From NCBI GenBank assembly GCA_025965635.1, contig JAOPWO010000047.1, positions 1 through 36,902 on the forward strand: DNA of 36,902 nucleotides. The letters are read 5' to 3'. The notes under the pieces are model-generated. The model was not told the DNA's origin. It did not search any database and was given only the letters and a program-made list of their open reading frames with translations. Positions 17,276-25,611 of this stretch are shown here, piece by piece. Each line of letters opens with the position of its first letter. Position 1 is the stretch's first letter. A program made the position numbers and the translations under genes. This DNA comes from Modestobacter sp. Its GTDB lineage: Bacteria > Actinomycetota > Actinomycetes > Mycobacteriales > Geodermatophilaceae.

Positions 17276-18460
17276 CTACAGGGTCAGGCGCTGACGGTCA
17301 CCGGTCCGCCATTCCAGGACCACGATGCTGGCGTCGTCCTGCAGCTGGTCGGCCTGGTGCTCCAGCACGTGCCGCATCAGCCGCCGGACCGTCTCGGGTG
17401 CGGGTTCCCCGGCTGCTGCGGCGGCACTGATGAAGTCGGCGAGCCGCTCCTCACCGAAGAAGCTCCCGTCCGGTGAGCGGGCCTCGGTGATCCCGTCGGT
17501 GTAGAGCAGCAGCCGATCGCCGGGCTGCAGCCGGGTCTCGAAGCAGGTGGCCGTGCCGTCCTGAAGGCCCAGCGGGCGGCTGGGTGGGCAGGGCGGCAGT
17601 CGCACGAGGGAGGATCCCCGCACGATCAGCGGTTCGGGGTGCCCGGCGTTGATCCACCGCAGCCGGCCGGTGCTGAGATCCAGCCGGGCGAGGACGGCGG
17701 TGGCGAACTGGCTGGCGCCCAGGTGGCCGGCGATGGCCGTGTCGACCGCGCCGGCGATCTCGGGCAGGTCGAGGCCATTGCGCCGGGCGTGCCGGTAGGC
17801 GCTGATCGCCACCGTGGCCAGCGCCGCGGCCGGCAGGCCGTGCCCGACCGAGTCGATGACCAGCAGGTCGGCAGTCGAGCCGTTCACCGCGTAGTCGAAG
17901 GAGTCCCCGCCGATGTCATAGGCCGGCTCGAGCCCGCCGGTGATGACCACCCGGTCGGTGCCGAACGTCAGCGGCGGCAGCAGCCCCCACTGCATCTCGG
18001 CGGCAAGGCTGAGGGTCTTGCGGCGCCGAAGCCGCGCGAAGACGTCGGTGTAGGCATCCCTGGCCACCAGCAGCTCGGCGACCAGGGTGACGTAGGCGCG
18101 AATGGCATCGTGCAGGTCCTCGCGCGGTTCTCCGGAGAAGACGAGCTCGGCGACGCCGAGCCGTTCGATCCCGTCCAGCAGCGGCACCCACAGCCGGTGG
18201 ACCGCCGAGGGTGCCGTGCTGGTGAGGACCTCGACCCGCCGGAACGCCCGCCCGGCCAGAGTGCCCTCGATCGGCAGTTCCTGGCGGGCGGGCACCCCGC
18301 CGCCGCGCACCGGCAGCAGCATCACCTGCTCGTAGTCGACCAGGTACAGCACCGTCTCCCGGGCACCGAACTGCTGCGCATGGTCGGCGGCGGCGGCGGC
18401 CAGGTCGTCCGGGGCGAGCAGGTGCGATGCGTTCAGCAAGGAAGTCAGCGGATCGGTCAA
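17276..18460 (-). CDS. PP2C-type serine phosphatase with GAF-like domain (RsbU-like)
   Basis: This 394-residue cytoplasmic protein has an N-terminal GAF-like sensory region (about 15-140) and a C-terminal SpoIIE/PP2C phosphatase domain (about 155-390). Metal-binding residues are visible at Asp186 in GGDSFDY and Asp203 in IDSVGHG, with LLLYTDGITEAR and the final QDDASIVVLEW motif. Such phosphatases dephosphorylate STAS anti-sigma antagonists in partner-switching control of general-stress sigma factors. A STAS protein with the needed Ser is encoded at 27981-28340. TTG 18460 is taken as the start, with a weak AGG upstream; other starts are possible. It is the last gene of a probable - strand unit with the GAF-ANTAR gene at 18915-19673, with a 99-base gap before it. 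Confidence 0.9.
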   Translation of the reverse strand: MTDPLTSLLNASHLLAPDDLAAAAADHAQQFGARETVLYLVDYEQVMLLPVRGGGVPARQELPIEGTLAGRAFRRVEVLTSTAPSAVHRLWVPLLDGIERLGVAELVFSGEPREDLHDAIRAYVTLVAELLVARDAYTDVFARLRRRKTLSLAAEMQWGLLPPLTFGTDRVVITGGLEPAYDIGGDSFDYAVNGSTADLLVIDSVGHGLPAAALATVAISAYRHARRNGLDLPEIAGAVDTAIAGHLGASQFATAVLARLDLSTGRLRWINAGHPEPLIVRGSSLVRLPPCPPSRPLGLQDGTATCFETRLQPGDRLLLYTDGITEARSPDGSFFGEERLADFISAAAAAGEPAPETVRRLMRHVLEHQADQLQDDASIVVLEWRTGDRQRLTL

Positions 18461-18559
18461 TGCCTGCGCCCGTCACTAGGTCAACACGTCCCACGCGACC
18501 GTAGCCATCCGGCCGGCAGAGCGGCGTGCCCGATCTCGGCGACGATCCGTGGTTGCAGC

Positions 18560-18895
18560 TCAGTCGGTCCCGTCGGAGGCCAGGGGTCTGGACCAATCCC
18601 GTCCCAGCAGTTCTTCGATGACGGCCCGGCCGGCATCACCGTTTGCTTCAGGCGGGGCGGTGGGCAGCGGGACGAGGGCGGCTCGGTGCACTTCCTCGAG
18701 TCGTTCGTTGAGGGCTACGGCGAGCACGAGTTCCTGCGACGCCTCCAGGGACAGCAGGCCCTGGAGGTAGCCGTCGATGTCGAACGCGTCGTGGTTCCCG
18801 CTCAGCGCCAGGTAGCGCAGCCACACGTCCTGGACGGTCAGCTCTCCCCGGACGCGTGCGGTCTCGTACCGGCGGTACCGGTCCTCGGTGTCCAT
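18560..18895 (-). CDS. Conserved hypothetical protein (111 aa)
   Basis: This 111-residue soluble protein opens with MDTEDRYRRYETARVRGEL and is rich in charged residues and Leu, so it is probably helical. I recall similar short proteins next to GAF-ANTAR genes in Geodermatophilaceae but know no function. There are no Cys, no membrane segment and no signal peptide. It starts 19 bases after the GAF-ANTAR stop on the same strand, so the two are very likely co-transcribed. A role as partner of the ANTAR protein or of the RsbU-like phosphatase is only a guess from position. Confidence 0.75.
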   Translation of the reverse strand: MDTEDRYRRYETARVRGELTVQDVWLRYLALSGNHDAFDIDGYLQGLLSLEASQELVLAVALNERLEEVHRAALVPLPTAPPEANGDAGRAVIEELLGRDWSRPLASDGTD

Positions 18896-18914
18896 GACGG
18901 CGGGAGGTCTGACG

Positions 18915-19673
18915 TCAGCTCAGGGAGGAGTCGGCGTTGGCGGCGACTACCGAGGCGAGCAGTTCGCGGGCGAGCTGCTGAACCGTCTGGCCGGAGCGTC
19001 TGGCCGCGTCGGTGAGGGCGATGAAGGCGGCATCCTGATCGGCCGCTCCCCGCGCCAGCAGCACGCCGGTTGCCCGGACGACCGCATCCCGGCTGGCGAG
19101 TGCGTCGGTCAACTGCCGGCTGAGCCGCCGGGCCTGCTGCAGGCTCTGGCTGTTGGCCAGCAGGATCGCCGCCTGCTCGGCGAACAGGCTCATCACCCGG
19201 ACATCCGGTCGGCCGTAGTTGGCCGGCTCATCGGAGTAGACCTTGATCGCTCCGATGCTCTCGCCGTCGACCACCAGCGCGACGCTGAGGACCGCACGCA
19301 CCCCCAGCCGCGCTGCTGCGCTGTTCCAGCTCGGCCAGCGGGAGTCGGTGGCGGTGTCTTCGATGCGGACCGGCTGCCGCGTGCGCCACGCCGTCAGGCA
19401 CGGTCCCTCGTCGAACTCGTACTGCAGGGCGTCGGCCTGCTCGACCAGCTCGTTGGAGGCTGCCTTCGAGCGCTTGCCGTACTCGTCGACGATCGTGACG
19501 CCAGCTCCTGTGGTGCCGGCGATGGTCGCATCGGCCAGCGTGGTGATCAGGCTCAGGGCGGTGTCGACGGTCTCCCGGGACAACACCAGGCCTGCCATCT
19601 GGGTCAGAGCCGAGGACAGCTCGACCGGCAGCTCCGCCGTCGCGTCACCGGGCGGGGGAGCGGAGTCGGTCAT
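18915..19673 (-). CDS. GAF and ANTAR-type domain protein
   Basis: This 252-residue protein has a GAF domain (about 20-165, with DEGPCLTAWRTRQPVRIED) and a C-terminal ANTAR-like three-helix domain (about 185-245, with ALASRDAVVRATGVLLARGA). ANTAR domains bind nascent RNA hairpins and act as antiterminators, and the GAF part senses a small ligand or redox state. ATG 19673 follows GAGGAG at five bases. In this copy the ANTAR segment lacks the classical IDQAKGIL motif kept by the two copies at 24820 and 26316, so its RNA-binding function may have diverged. It is the first gene of a probable operon with the 111-residue protein and the RsbU-like phosphatase. Confidence 0.88.
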   Translation of the reverse strand: MTDSAPPPGDATAELPVELSSALTQMAGLVLSRETVDTALSLITTLADATIAGTTGAGVTIVDEYGKRSKAASNELVEQADALQYEFDEGPCLTAWRTRQPVRIEDTATDSRWPSWNSAAARLGVRAVLSVALVVDGESIGAIKVYSDEPANYGRPDVRVMSLFAEQAAILLANSQSLQQARRLSRQLTDALASRDAVVRATGVLLARGAADQDAAFIALTDAARRSGQTVQQLARELLASVVAANADSSLS

Positions 19674-19919
19674 CTGGACTCCTCATCGACCGAGGTCCGC
19701 CCCGGTTCCGTGGGGGCGTCTGGAGCCACCCACCCTATGGCGGCTGCGTCGTCCCCGCTCGTCGCGCCGCCCGCTGCCGGTCGACCGCAGTCGACGAAGA
19801 ACCCTCGTCGACGGAGGGGACCGGGCCGGCTGCAAGGGCTGACGGGGCAGCTCTTCGCCGCCGTGAACGCCGCACGGCGGGGCATCAGCCGACCCCGCCG
19901 CCGGGTCGACGGCGGGTGG

Positions 19920-20095
19920 TCAGCCGAGTGGACCGAGCAGGTCCCGGTACGCCGGCCCGCACCGGCGGCAGGCTTCCGCGCACCCGGCAGTGCTCGTGCA
20001 TCTCCGCGTGGCTGGCGCGCCCGCCGACGCAGGCCCCGGTACGCGATGGTGCAGGCCCCGAGCACGGCCTGGGTGACGGTGGCGTCCTGGCCGGT
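19920..20095 (-). pseudogene. DUF326 four-helix copper-binding protein, C-terminal remnant
   Basis: Three - strand frames together spell the end of a DUF326 protein: DATVTQAVLGACTIAYRG, then a shifted CVGGRASHAEMHEHCRV, then AEACRRCGPAYRDLLGPLG and a stop at 19920. Intact members carry regularly spaced Cys and His (HEHCRVCAEACRRC) that bind Cu(I). Here a frameshift removes one of these Cys and the N-terminal half is missing. It abuts the TPP-enzyme remnant immediately upstream, as if a deletion had joined the two. Confidence 0.7.
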
Positions 20096-20312
20096 GTGCC
20101 GGGCGCAGCAGCGGCGCGTCCTGGTCGATCAGCGCCTCCAGCGCCACCGGCCGGTCGGCGCCCGGGCGCTGCCCAGCTCCGCGGCGTCGTCCACCCGCAG
20201 ATGATGCCCGGCAGCTCGGCGTAGCCGGCGTAGGGAAGCCCGGCAGCGACTGGCTGTCGTCGAAGCGCGGACCGCCCTCCGTCTCCGGCTGCTCCCAGGT
20301 GACCTCGGCGGG
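20096..20312 (-). pseudogene. TPP-requiring enzyme (pyruvate oxidase/acetolactate synthase-like), C-terminal remnant
   Basis: On the - strand EVTWEQPETEGGPRFDDSQS, LPGFPYAGYAEL, VDDAAELGSA and PVALEALIDQDAPLL appear in order across frameshifts. These match the C-terminal pyrimidine/PP-domain end of thiamine-pyrophosphate enzymes common in actinobacteria. Everything before EVTWEQ, including the TPP-binding GDG motif, is absent, and the end runs directly into the DUF326 remnant. The DNA from 20313 to 20637 has no recognisable gene. Confidence 0.7.
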
Positions 20313-20637
20313 TCGCCCCCGTGGGGCACCGCGCAGCCCGCTGACGCCGACGTGCTCGACGCTCGGGGTTCACCGGCTCGGCCGGCGTCCGCTGGCGGTG
20401 CCCGTCCGCTCCGCCAGCCAGGGCAGGAACGCGCGGCGCCCCGGCGGCGTCCCCGGGGAGCGGCACCTCGACCGGGTACCGGTCGCCCGGGTGCCGGCGA
20501 CTCGACGACGGGGTCGACCACCAGCCGCTCGCTCACGCGGTCCTCACCGGTGGCCGGCACGGCCGGCTCCCGCCGGCGGTTCCGCGCCTGGGGACCCGCC
20601 GCTCGAGCGTGACCGGGATGCCCGCCGTCGGGTGTGG

Positions 20638-20672
20638 CCGCCCCGGTACCGGCAGACCCGGTACCGGGGCGG
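20638..20672. terminator. Perfect 15-bp hairpin upstream of the Mo-hydroxylase operon
   Basis: CCGCCCCGGTACCGG (20638-20652) and CCGGTACCGGGGCGG (20658-20672) are perfect inverted repeats around a five-base loop. There is no T tract on either side. It could be an orientation-independent terminator that insulates the operon starting at 20789, or an operator or leader structure for it. Confidence 0.5.
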
Positions 20673-20788
20673 TGAGGACCGGTGCCGCAGGCCCTGCGTG
20701 CTGCTCCGCACCCCGACCGACGCCGGCCGGTGCAGCTGCGCTGATCCCGGCTCGTCGGGTTTGCCGCGCCCAGGCGTCCGGGCACCGG

Positions 20789-21307
20789 ATGCACATGGAC
20801 GCCGAGATCTCCCTGACGGTGGACGGCGCGCGCCACCGGCTGACGGTCGACACCCGCACCACGGTGCTGGACACCCTGCGCGAGCGGCTGGGCAACACCA
20901 GTCCGAAGAAGGGCTGCGACCACGGGCAGTGCGGGGCGTGCACCGTCCTGCTGGACGGCGAACGGACGCTCGCCTGCCTGGCGCTGGCGGTCGCCCACGA
21001 CGGGGCGGAGCTCATCACCGCCGACGGCCTGGCCGCCGAAGGGGAGCTGCACCCGGTGCAGCAGGCGTTCCTCGAGCAGGACGCCTACCAGTGCGGCTAC
21101 TGCACACCCGGCCAGATCTGCTCGGCGGTCGGGATGCTCCAGGAGATCGACCGCGGCTGGCCGAGTCACGTCACCGAGGACCTCACCGCCGAGCCGGAGT
21201 TGTCGCACGACGAGGTGGCCGAGCGGATGAGTGGCAACCTGTGCCGCTGCGCGGCGTACGCGAACATCGTCCCGGCGGTGCAGCAGGCGGGCGGGCGGCG
21301 GTCGTGA
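20789..21307 (+). CDS. Molybdenum hydroxylase 2Fe-2S subunit (PaoA/YagT-like)
   Basis: This small electron-transfer subunit, 172 residues from ATG 20789, belongs to the xanthine dehydrogenase/aldehyde oxidoreductase family. The first cluster motif is GCDHGQCGACTVLLDG with a further Cys in TLAC, and the second is CGYCTPGQIC with NLCRC, the standard eight-Cys arrangement for two 2Fe-2S clusters. The frame is open further upstream, but the extra residues are low-complexity and lie over the hairpin. ATG 20795 is the other candidate, and no clear ribosome-binding site precedes either. No Tat signal is seen, so the enzyme is probably cytoplasmic, unlike E. coli PaoA. Its stop overlaps the FAD-subunit GTG by four bases. 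Confidence 0.93.
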   Translation: MHMDAEISLTVDGARHRLTVDTRTTVLDTLRERLGNTSPKKGCDHGQCGACTVLLDGERTLACLALAVAHDGAELITADGLAAEGELHPVQQAFLEQDAYQCGYCTPGQICSAVGMLQEIDRGWPSHVTEDLTAEPELSHDEVAERMSGNLCRCAAYANIVPAVQQAGGRRS

Positions 21308-22329
21308 AGCCCTTCACCTACGCCCGGCCGACGAGCGTCGCCGAGGCGGTGCGCGACGTCGCCGCCGAGCCCGGCGCGGTCTTCCTCGCCGGCGGCACCA
21401 ACCTGGTCGACCAGCTCAAGCTGGGCGTCGCCCGCCCCGACCTCGTCGTGGACGTCCGGCGGCTCACCTCGCGCGAGATCACCGACTCCGACGGCGGCGG
21501 GCTCCGGCTGGGCGCCGCCACCACCAACAGCGAGGTGGCCGCCGACCGCCGGGTCCGCGAGCGGTACCCGGTCCTCGCCCAGGCGCTGCTGGCCGGCGCG
21601 ACCGGTCAGCTGCGCAACCAGGCCACCACCGGCGGCAACCCGCTGCAGCGCACCCGGTGCGTCTACTTCCAGGACGTCACCACCCCGTGCAACAAGCGGG
21701 ACCCCGGCAGCGGCTGCTCGGCGGTGGGTGGGTACACCCGCTACCACGCCGTGCTCGGCGTCGAGCCCGTGCAGCCGGACCCGGACGCGCCGGGGACCTG
21801 CATCGCGACGCACCCCTCGGACATGGCCGTCGCGCTCGCCGCCCTGGACGCCCAGGTCCAGGTGCTCGGCCCGGACGGGGCGCGCACCGTCCCGTTCCCC
21901 GACCTGCACCGGCTGCCTGGCGACGACCCGTCCCGGGACACCGTGCTGGCGCACGGCGAGCTGATCACCGCGATCGACCTCCCTGCCCTGCCGCCCGGCA
22001 CCCGGTCGGGCTACCGCAAGGTGCGCGACCGGGCCTCCTACGCCTTCGCGCTGGTCTCGGTCGCCGCGACGCTGGACGTCGCCGACGGCGTGGTGGACGA
22101 CGTCCGGATCGCCTTGGGCGGCGTGGCGCACAAGCCGTGGCGGGCCGCCCGGGCCGAGGAGGCGCTGCGCGGCCGGCCGGCCACCGTCGGATCGTTCCGC
22201 CTGGCGGCGGAGGCCGAGCTCGTCGATGCCGCACCGCAACCGGGGATCGACGACGGCAACGGCTTCAAGGTCCCGCTGCTCGCCCGCACGCTCGTGGCCA
22301 CGCTGCGCGACCTGACCCCGGGGGACTGA
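21304..22329 (+). CDS. Molybdenum hydroxylase FAD subunit (PaoB/YagS-like)
   Basis: This 341-residue FAD-binding subunit starts at GTG 21304 in a GTGA overlap with the preceding stop. FAD-binding motifs are FLAGGTNLVDQ near 27-37 and TTGGNPLQR near 108-116. Cys119, Cys129 and Cys138 in the RCVYFQDVTTPCNKRDPGSG region match the insertion that holds an additional 4Fe-4S cluster in PaoB and in 4-hydroxybenzoyl-CoA reductase-type proteins. This favours an aldehyde oxidoreductase of PaoABC type over xanthine dehydrogenase, though the substrate is not determined. The subunit passes electrons from the iron-sulphur subunit to NAD or another acceptor. Confidence 0.93.
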   Translation: MKPFTYARPTSVAEAVRDVAAEPGAVFLAGGTNLVDQLKLGVARPDLVVDVRRLTSREITDSDGGGLRLGAATTNSEVAADRRVRERYPVLAQALLAGATGQLRNQATTGGNPLQRTRCVYFQDVTTPCNKRDPGSGCSAVGGYTRYHAVLGVEPVQPDPDAPGTCIATHPSDMAVALAALDAQVQVLGPDGARTVPFPDLHRLPGDDPSRDTVLAHGELITAIDLPALPPGTRSGYRKVRDRASYAFALVSVAATLDVADGVVDDVRIALGGVAHKPWRAARAEEALRGRPATVGSFRLAAEAELVDAAPQPGIDDGNGFKVPLLARTLVATLRDLTPGD

Positions 22330-22330
22330 C

Positions 22331-24424
22331 ATGACCGATCTGCTCGAGCCGCGCGCCATGGGGCAGTCGCTGGTCCGCAGGGACGGCGAAGCCAAGGTCC
22401 GCGGCACCGCCACCTACGCGTACGAGACCCCGGTGCCGGCACCGGCCTACGCCCACCCGGTGCAGGCCACCGTCGCCCGCGGCCGGGTGACCGGGATGGA
22501 CACTGCCGCAGCGGAGACGATGGACGGGGTGCTGGTCGTCCTCACGCCCTTCACCGCCGAGCGGCTGGCCTCCACCGAGGACTGGGAGTACGCGGTGCTG
22601 CAGACCGACGAGGTCGCCTTCCGCGGGCAGCTCGTCGGCGTGGTGGTGGCCGAGACCTCGGAGGTGGCCCGGCAGGCCGCCGACACCGTCCGGGTCACCT
22701 ACGACGAGCAGTCGCACGACGCCGTGCTCTCCGCCGACCGGGACGACCTCTACGCTCCCGAGCAGGTCAACGCCGGGCACCCGACCGACACCGCCGAGGG
22801 AGACGTCGCCGCGGCGATGGCCACGGCCGAGGTCAGGCTCGAGCAGACCTACGAGACGGCCATGTACCACAACAACCCGCTGGAACCGCACGCCACCACG
22901 GCGCTGTGGGACGCCGCGGGGGATGGCTTCCTCACGCTGTGGGACTCCACCCAGGGCGTGCACCCCGCCCGCGCCGCGGTGAGCGAGGTCTTCGGCCTGG
23001 ACGAGGAGCAGGTCCGGGTCGTCTGCCCCTACGTCGGCGGAGGGTTCGGCTCCAAGGGCACCCCGCACGCCAACCTCGTGCTGGTCACGCTGGCCGCCCG
23101 CGCGCTGCCCGGGCGGGCGGTCAAGCTGGCGTTGACCCGGCAGCAGATGTTCTCCCTGGCCGGCTACCGCACGCCGACCATCCAGCAGGTGCACCTGGCC
23201 GCTGACCGGACGGGCCGGCTGCGGGCCATCGCCATCGACGTGGTCGAGCAGACGTCGAGGGTCAAGGAGTTCGCCGAGCAGACCGGTGTGCCCACCCGGA
23301 TGATGTACGCCGCGCCGAACCGGCGGACCACCCACCGCCTGGCGGCGCTGGATGTGCCGATCCCCTCCTGGATGCGGGCGCCGGGGGAGTGCCCGGGCAT
23401 GTTCGGCCCCGAGGTGGCGCTCGACGAGCTCGCCGAGACCCTGGGCATGGACCCGGTCCAGCTGCGCATCGTCAACGAGCCGGAGGTCGACCCGGACAGC
23501 GGGAAGCCATGGTCCAGCCGGCACCTCGTGGAGTGCCTGCGCGAGGGCGCCGAGCGGTTCGGCTGGGACTCCCGTGGCCCGGGCCGGCGCCGCGAGGGCC
23601 ACTGGTTCGTCGGGTACGGCGTCGCGTCGTCGGTCTACCCGACCATGCGGCAGGCGACGTCCACGGCCACCGTGCGCTTCGAGGACGGCCGGTACGTCGC
23701 CGAGATCGGCGCCGCGGACCTGGGCACCGGGGCCTGGACGGTGCTGCCGCAGATCGCCGCCGACGCCCTCGGGGTCGACGTCGGCGACGTCGACGTCCGG
23801 ATCGGCGACACCCGGTACCCGACCGCGTCGGTCGCCGGCGGCTCGTCGGGCACCAACACCTGGGGCTCGGCGGTGGTGCAGGCCGCCCGGGAGTTCCGCG
23901 GGAAGTTCGGCAACGACCCGCGCGACGGCGACGAGGCAACCGGGAACGTCGACCAGGCGGCGATGGACGAGGACCATGCGGCGTACGCCTTCGGAGCGCA
24001 GTTCGTGGAGGCCCGGGTGCACGCCGACACCGGCGAGATCCGGGTGCCCCGGCTGTCGGGGGTGTTCGCCGCCGGCCGGATCATCAACCCGCGAACCGCC
24101 CGTTCGCAGTTCATCGGCGGGATGACCATGGGCCTGTCCATGGCGCTGCACGAGAACAGCGTCTGGGACCCTCGCATGGGCCAGGTCGCCAACCACGACC
24201 TCGCTGAGTACCACATCGCGGTCAACGCCGACGTCGGTGACGTGCAGGCGCACTGGCTGGACGAGCACGACCCGTACGTCAACGTGATGGGCAGCAAGGG
24301 GATCGGCGAGATCGGCATCACCGGGACGGCGGCCGCGGTGGTGAACGCTGTGCACCACGCGACCGGCGTCCGGGTGCGCAGCCTGCCGGTCACGCTGGAC
24401 AAGGTGCTGCCCGGCCTGCCCTGA
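22331..24424 (+). CDS. Molybdenum hydroxylase Mo-cofactor subunit (PaoC/YagR-like)
   Basis: This 697-residue catalytic subunit starts one base after the FAD-subunit stop. It has the xanthine-dehydrogenase family layout: an N-terminal GQSLVRRDGEAKVRGTATYA block, the YVGGGFGSKG cofactor loop near 235, a RAPGECPGMFGPE segment, and the C-terminal GSKGIGEIGITG with the catalytic Glu at 660. The enzyme would hydroxylate an aldehyde, purine or aromatic heterocycle with water as oxygen donor. No XdhC/PaoD-type or MobA-type maturation gene follows, so maturation must depend on genes elsewhere. The operon is flanked by GAF-ANTAR genes. A long open frame on the opposite strand is a GC-driven shadow. Confidence 0.94.
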   Translation: MTDLLEPRAMGQSLVRRDGEAKVRGTATYAYETPVPAPAYAHPVQATVARGRVTGMDTAAAETMDGVLVVLTPFTAERLASTEDWEYAVLQTDEVAFRGQLVGVVVAETSEVARQAADTVRVTYDEQSHDAVLSADRDDLYAPEQVNAGHPTDTAEGDVAAAMATAEVRLEQTYETAMYHNNPLEPHATTALWDAAGDGFLTLWDSTQGVHPARAAVSEVFGLDEEQVRVVCPYVGGGFGSKGTPHANLVLVTLAARALPGRAVKLALTRQQMFSLAGYRTPTIQQVHLAADRTGRLRAIAIDVVEQTSRVKEFAEQTGVPTRMMYAAPNRRTTHRLAALDVPIPSWMRAPGECPGMFGPEVALDELAETLGMDPVQLRIVNEPEVDPDSGKPWSSRHLVECLREGAERFGWDSRGPGRRREGHWFVGYGVASSVYPTMRQATSTATVRFEDGRYVAEIGAADLGTGAWTVLPQIAADALGVDVGDVDVRIGDTRYPTASVAGGSSGTNTWGSAVVQAAREFRGKFGNDPRDGDEATGNVDQAAMDEDHAAYAFGAQFVEARVHADTGEIRVPRLSGVFAAGRIINPRTARSQFIGGMTMGLSMALHENSVWDPRMGQVANHDLAEYHIAVNADVGDVQAHWLDEHDPYVNVMGSKGIGEIGITGTAAAVVNAVHHATGVRVRSLPVTLDKVLPGLP

Positions 24425-24819
24425 CCGGGCCTTGACGAGCACCGTGGCTGACCCGTGAGACGGAGGAGCCCGTGGACCCGGCGTGCTCCCCGGGAGGACA
24501 TCCCCCGACGACCGCGGCAGTCACCCTTGGTGAGCGGCAGGTCACTCGGGCGGCGTACCGTGGGGGGCAGCCGGTCAGTGGTTCGTGCACGAGCTTCCGC
24601 GGCGAGGCTCCATCGGTCCAGACACGGCCGGTGGAGCCGCCCCGTCGCGGCATCCTCCGTTCCGGGTCGTGGTCCGGGGCCGTCGTGACGCGAATTGCCG
24701 GCGGGTACGGGGTACGTTCGACGTGAACGGGCGCATCACCAAGAAGCGCGTGTTCACGGGGTCTCATCGTGGGCTCCTGCCGAGGCCGTCACCCCGGTGC
24801 ACGTCACCGGAGCTGAGCC
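24425..24819. other. Intergenic stretch between Mo-hydroxylase operon and GAF-ANTAR gene
   Basis: This is about 395 bases without a recognised gene. An 84-codon + strand frame from GTG 24472 has a strong GGAGGAG site in front, but its product is low-complexity and matches nothing I know, so it is left unannotated. The stretch presumably holds the promoter of the gene at 24820. Confidence 0.5.
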
Positions 24820-25551
24820 ATGTCGAGCAGTCCCTCTTCCCGTACCGCGCAGGCCACCCGGGCCTTGGACCAGCTGGGCAGCATGTCGCTGCGCCAGCAC
24901 TCGATGGACTCCCTGCTGCAGGCGGTCGCGGACCTCAGCAAGACGGTGCTGCCGGGGGACCCCGAGGCGTCGATCTTCATGCAGGACAGCCGCCGGAGGT
25001 TCACCGTGGCCTCCACCGGGCAGCTGGCCCAGGATCTGGACGAAGTGCAGTACGCCGAGCACCACGGGCCGTGCCTGCACGCGGCGAGCACGGGTGAACT
25101 GACCGAGATCCCGGACACCCGGGTCGAGTCACGGTGGCCGGACTACGCGCAGCGGGCCGCCGGACACGGCAACCTCAGCTCCCTGTCCGTGCCGCTCCAG
25201 ATCGAGGGCGGCTTGTCCGGGGCGCTGAACATCTACGCCCGGGAAGCCCACGCGTTCGACGACGAGGCACGGTCGGTCGCCACCCGCTTCGGGCCCTACG
25301 CGGCGGTGGCACTGGGCAACATGTACGACTACCAGAGTGCTCAGGCCATGGCTCGCAACCTGGAGCTCGCGCTGGAGTCCCGGTCGGTCATCGACCAGGA
25401 CAAGGGCATCCTCATCGAGCGGCACAAGCTGACCCCCGACCAGGCCTTCCAGGCGCTGGTCGAAGTGTCCAGCCGGACCAACACCAAGCTGCGCGACATC
25501 GCCGACAGACTGGTGCACACCGGCGAGCTGATCACTCCTCCCGGCCGCTGA
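24820..25551 (+). CDS. GAF and ANTAR domain protein
   Basis: This 243-residue protein has a GAF domain (about 25-165, with DEVQYAEHHGPCLHAA and ESRWPDY) and a complete ANTAR domain (about 180-235, with VIDQDKGILIERHKLTPDQA and AFQALVEVSS). ANTAR proteins are RNA-binding antiterminators, and here the sensor is an N-terminal GAF domain. It is clearly paralogous to the - strand protein at 26316-27050, with nearly the same length and the same IERHKLT-DQAFQ block. No ribosome-binding site is obvious: the ATG follows GGAGCTGAGCC, which offers GGAG at eight bases. It stands alone on its strand. Confidence 0.92.
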   Translation: MSSSPSSRTAQATRALDQLGSMSLRQHSMDSLLQAVADLSKTVLPGDPEASIFMQDSRRRFTVASTGQLAQDLDEVQYAEHHGPCLHAASTGELTEIPDTRVESRWPDYAQRAAGHGNLSSLSVPLQIEGGLSGALNIYAREAHAFDDEARSVATRFGPYAAVALGNMYDYQSAQAMARNLELALESRSVIDQDKGILIERHKLTPDQAFQALVEVSSRTNTKLRDIADRLVHTGELITPPGR

Positions 25552-25611
25552 TCGCCACGGCTGGTCGGCCGTCCGCGCACGGCGGGTGCCGGCTCTCTGC
25601 GTGACCGGCCC

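Noticed and set aside
17639..19015. 458-codon + strand frame opposite the RsbU-like gene
   Set aside because: No motifs, and it is antisense to a protein with complete PP2C motifs.
22265..24442. 725-codon open frame antisense to the Mo subunit
   Set aside because: It mirrors the real gene's third-position GC bias, has no family motif, and the + strand frame has unmistakable catalytic motifs.
24472..24726. 84-codon + strand frame with a GGAGGAG site
   Set aside because: The ribosome-binding site is good, but the product is low-complexity Ser/Pro/Arg sequence with no recognisable fold; not enough support.
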